Part shown: piece after piece, positions 62,075 to 64,000 of the stretch
Position numbering within the stretch: position 1 is the first letter of the stretch
How the letters are laid out: each line of letters begins with the position of its first letter
Assembly: GCF_034555375.1 (NCBI RefSeq)
Contig: NZ_CP140706.1
Location: 4,207,001-4,271,000 of the forward strand
Origin: Pseudomonas sp. B33.4
Lineage (GTDB): Bacteria > Pseudomonadota > Gammaproteobacteria > Pseudomonadales > Pseudomonadaceae
Reading direction: 5' to 3'
DNA length: 64,000 nt
Translations under genes and position numbers: made by a program
The notes under the pieces: model-generated
Database searches by the model: none
What the model saw: only the letters and a program-made list of their open reading frames with translations
What the model was told of the DNA's origin: nothing

Positions 62075-64000
62075 TTAATGCGTGCTAATTCTTTCCTTAG
62101 AGTCAGACTCACGTTTTTCGTCCTTGGCAACTATCTCCGGAGCCACATCCGGCAAGGGCTCCGGCGCGTATTGCAGCGCAATTTGCAGGACCTCGTCAAT
62201 CCATTTAACCGGTTTAATCTGCAGATCCTGCTTGATATTGTCAGGAATCTCCTTCAGATCACGCACGTTCTCTTCCGGAATAATCACGATCTTGATTCCG
62301 CCGCGGTGAGCCGCCAGCAGTTTTTCCTTCAGACCACCAATCGCCAGCACTTGACCACGCAGAGTAATCTCGCCCGTCATGGCGACATCAGCGCGCACCG
62401 GAATGCCGGTCAATGCCGACACCAGCGCCGTGCACATGCCTACACCGGCGCTAGGGCCGTCTTTCGGCGTCGCCCCTTCCGGCATGTGGATGTGCGTGTC
62501 GCGCTTCTCGTGGAAGTCCAGAGGAATGCCCAGGCTCTTGGCGCGGCTGCGCACAACAGTGAGCGCGGCAGTGATCGATTCGACCATCACGTCGCCCAGC
62601 GAACCGGTCTTGATCAACTGACCTTTACCCGGCACAACAGCGGCTTCGATGGTCAGCAATTCGCCGCCCACCTGCGTCCAGGCAAGGCCGGTTACCTGAC
62701 CGATCTGATCCTGTTGCTCGGCCAGACCGTAACGGAATTTGCGCACACCGAGGAAATGTTCCAGCAGGTCAGCTGTCACTTTCACCGAGAAGCGTTTCTC
62801 CATTGCGTGCTCTTTCACCGCCTTGCGGCAGACCTTGGCGATCTGACGTTCGAGGCCACGCACACCGGCTTCACGGGTGTAGTAACGGATGATGTCGCGG
62901 ATCGCTTCTGCATCGAATTCCAGCTCGCCTTTCTTCAGACCATTGGCGGCGATCTGTTTTGGCGAAAGGTATTTGACGGCAATGTTGATCTTCTCGTCTT
63001 CGGTGTAGCCCGGCAGACGGATGACTTCCATGCGGTCAAGCAGCGCCGGCGGGATGTTCATCGAGTTCGAGGTGCACAGGAACATCACATCGGAGAGGTC
63101 GTAATCGACTTCCAGATAGTGGTCGTTGAAGTTGTGGTTTTGCTCTGGATCGAGCACTTCCAGCAACGCCGACGCCGGGTCGCCACGCATGTCGCTGCCC
63201 ATTTTGTCGATTTCATCGAGCAGGAACAGCGGGTTGCGCACCCCCACTTTTGTCATCTTTTGAATCAATCTTCCCGGCATCGAACCGATGTAAGTCCGAC
63301 GGTGACCTCGAATTTCCGCTTCATCACGCACGCCACCGAGGGCCATGCGCACGAACTTGCGGTTTGTGGCGTGGGCAATCGACTCTGCCAGCGAGGTTTT
63401 ACCCACGCCAGGAGGACCGACCAGGCACAACACCGGGCCACGGATTTTCTTCACGCGTTTTTGCACGGCGAGGTATTCAAGGATACGTTCCTTGACCTCT
63501 TCGAGGCCGTAGTGATCGGCATCGAGAATGTCTTCTGCGCGCGCCAGGTCCAGGCGAACCTTGCTCTGCGCCTTCCACGGCACTTGCACCAGCCAGTCGA
63601 TGTACGAGCGCACCACGGTGGCCTCAGCGGACATCGGCGACATTTGCTTGAGCTTGTTCAGCTCGGCAGTGGCTTTGGCCAACGCGTCTTTCGGTAGACC
63701 GGCAGCGTCGATACGCTTCTTCAGGTCTTCGATTTCGTTGTGGCCTTCGTCGCTGTCACCGAGCTCTTTCTGAATGGCCTTCATCTGCTCATTCAGGTAG
63801 TACTCGCGCTGACTGCGCTCCATTTGTTTTTTGACGCGACCACGAATGCGTTTTTCGACTTGCAGCAGGTCGATCTCAGCGTCCAGCAAGGCCAGAACGT
63901 GCTCGACCCGGGCCGACAAATCAATGATTTCGAGGATTTCCTGCTTCTGCTCGATTTTCAGCGCCATGTGCGCCGCCATGGTGTCGACCAGGCGACCCGG
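62075..64000 (-). CDS. lon: ATP-dependent protease Lon (N-terminal part outside window)
   Basis: The C-terminal 641 residues of Lon; the first part lies beyond the right edge, and the frame is open to the end of the window (PGRLVDT then MAAHMALK). The AAA module has Walker [14 protein letters not shown], Walker [11 protein letters not shown] and sensor residues. The protease domain has the catalytic serine in [11 protein letters not shown] and the lysine in [18 protein letters not shown]. It ends with a charged tail ([14 protein letters not shown]). Lon degrades misfolded and regulatory proteins in the cytoplasm. The order lon-hupB-ppiD is conserved. Confidence 0.97.
   Translation of the reverse strand, partial: PGRLVDTMAAHMALKIEQKQEILEIIDLSARVEHVLALLDAEIDLLQVEKRIRGRVKKQMERSQREYYLNEQMKAIQKELGDSDEGHNEIEDLKKRIDAAGLPKDALAKATAELNKLKQMSPMSAEATVVRSYIDWLVQVPWKAQSKVRLDLARAEDILDADHYGLEEVKERILEYLAVQKRVKKIRGPVLCLVGPPGVGKTSLAESIAHATNRKFVRMALGGVRDEAEIRGHRRTYIGSMPGRLIQKMTKVGVRNPLFLLDEIDKMGSDMRGDPASALLEVLDPEQNHNFNDHYLEVDYDLSDVMFLCTSNSMNIPPALLDRMEVIRLPGYTEDEKINIAVKYLSPKQIAANGLKKGELEFDAEAIRDIIRYYTREAGVRGLERQIAKVCRKAVKEHAMEKRFSVKVTADLLEHFLGVRKFRYGLAEQQDQIGQVTGLAWTQVGGELLTIEAAVVPGKGQLIKTGSLGDVMVESITAALTVVRSRAKSLGIPLDFHEKRDTHIHMPEGATPKDGPSAGVGMCTALVSALTGIPVRADVAMTGEITLRGQVLAIGGLKEKLLAAHRGGIKIVIIPEENVRDLKEIPDNIKQDLQIKPVKWIDEVLQIALQYAPEPLPDVAPEIVAKDEKRESDSKERISTH

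Noticed and set aside
61988..63697. 569-codon open frame antisense to lon
   Set aside because: Shadow frame; lon is certain on the other strand.

Overview
The window is chromosomal DNA of a fluorescent Pseudomonas, most likely of the P. fluorescens/P. koreensis group. The evidence is the GC-rich codon use, the lon-hupB-ppiD block, the liu leucine-catabolism genes, two Pseudomonas-type small RNAs (Crc-sequestering and PrrF-like), and about fifteen copies of the REP-type inverted repeat common in this group (cores such as GTAGGAGTGAGCCTGCTCGCG and TGTGGGAGCGAGCCTGCTCGCG). No prophage, integron, CRISPR array or complete insertion sequence was seen. The last frames at both ends are cut by the window.

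Layout. 1-1.1 kb: MarR regulator and outer-membrane efflux lipoprotein (partial). 1.25-8.8 kb: a minus-strand run with a GNAT acetyltransferase, tamA-tamB (outer-membrane assembly) and an HdeD-like membrane protein with a fused soluble domain. 9.1-13.9 kb: xthA, a PstS-like/OmpA fusion, and an acyl-CoA dehydrogenase divergent from a LysR gene. 14-23.8 kb: the leucine/isovalerate module, with liuR, liuE, an acyl-CoA synthetase and liuABCD. It has LiuR-type palindromes before liuR and liuA, and a CrcY/CrcZ-type small RNA with its own sigma-54 promoter between liuE and the synthetase. 23.9-25.2 kb: an S24-family repressor and small DUF6124 protein, then a Fur-box-controlled PrrF sRNA. 25.5-30.2 kb: an M14 carboxypeptidase, the wreck of an MFS gene, and a catalase/cytochrome b561 pair divergent from an ECF sigma/anti-sigma pair; both transcription units start from matching promoters.

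30.3-36.8 kb: an archaic (Csu-type) chaperone-usher pilus operon with four small spore-coat-U subunits, a chaperone, an usher and a two-domain tip protein. 37-42.2 kb: a ZapE-like ATPase, a leucine-rich-repeat protein kinase, a YebC/PmpR protein and an orphan VgrG with no spike. 42.2-49.3 kb: an aminoethylphosphonate island with phnW, phnX, an FAD amine oxidase, an organophosphate-type transporter and two LysR regulators. 49.5-59 kb: cytochrome b561, a D-cysteine desulfhydrase-like enzyme, fadH, a nitrilase-fold protein without the catalytic cysteine, an AraC regulator, a tiny acidic ORF, a DUF2242 lipoprotein, and a LysR/MFS divergent pair. 59.5-64 kb: ppiD, a tRNA-like element, hupB and the C-terminal three quarters of lon.

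The points that most deserve a second look are the mirrored ECF promoters, the tRNA-like element at 61.5 kb, the permuted-papain-like domain fused to an HdeD-type membrane domain, the catalytically depleted nitrilase homologue, the S24 repressor without its cleavage dipeptide, the needle-less VgrG and the intact LRR-kinase. None of these proves a wholly new system. The ECF unit and the tRNA-like element are the best candidates for new biology.
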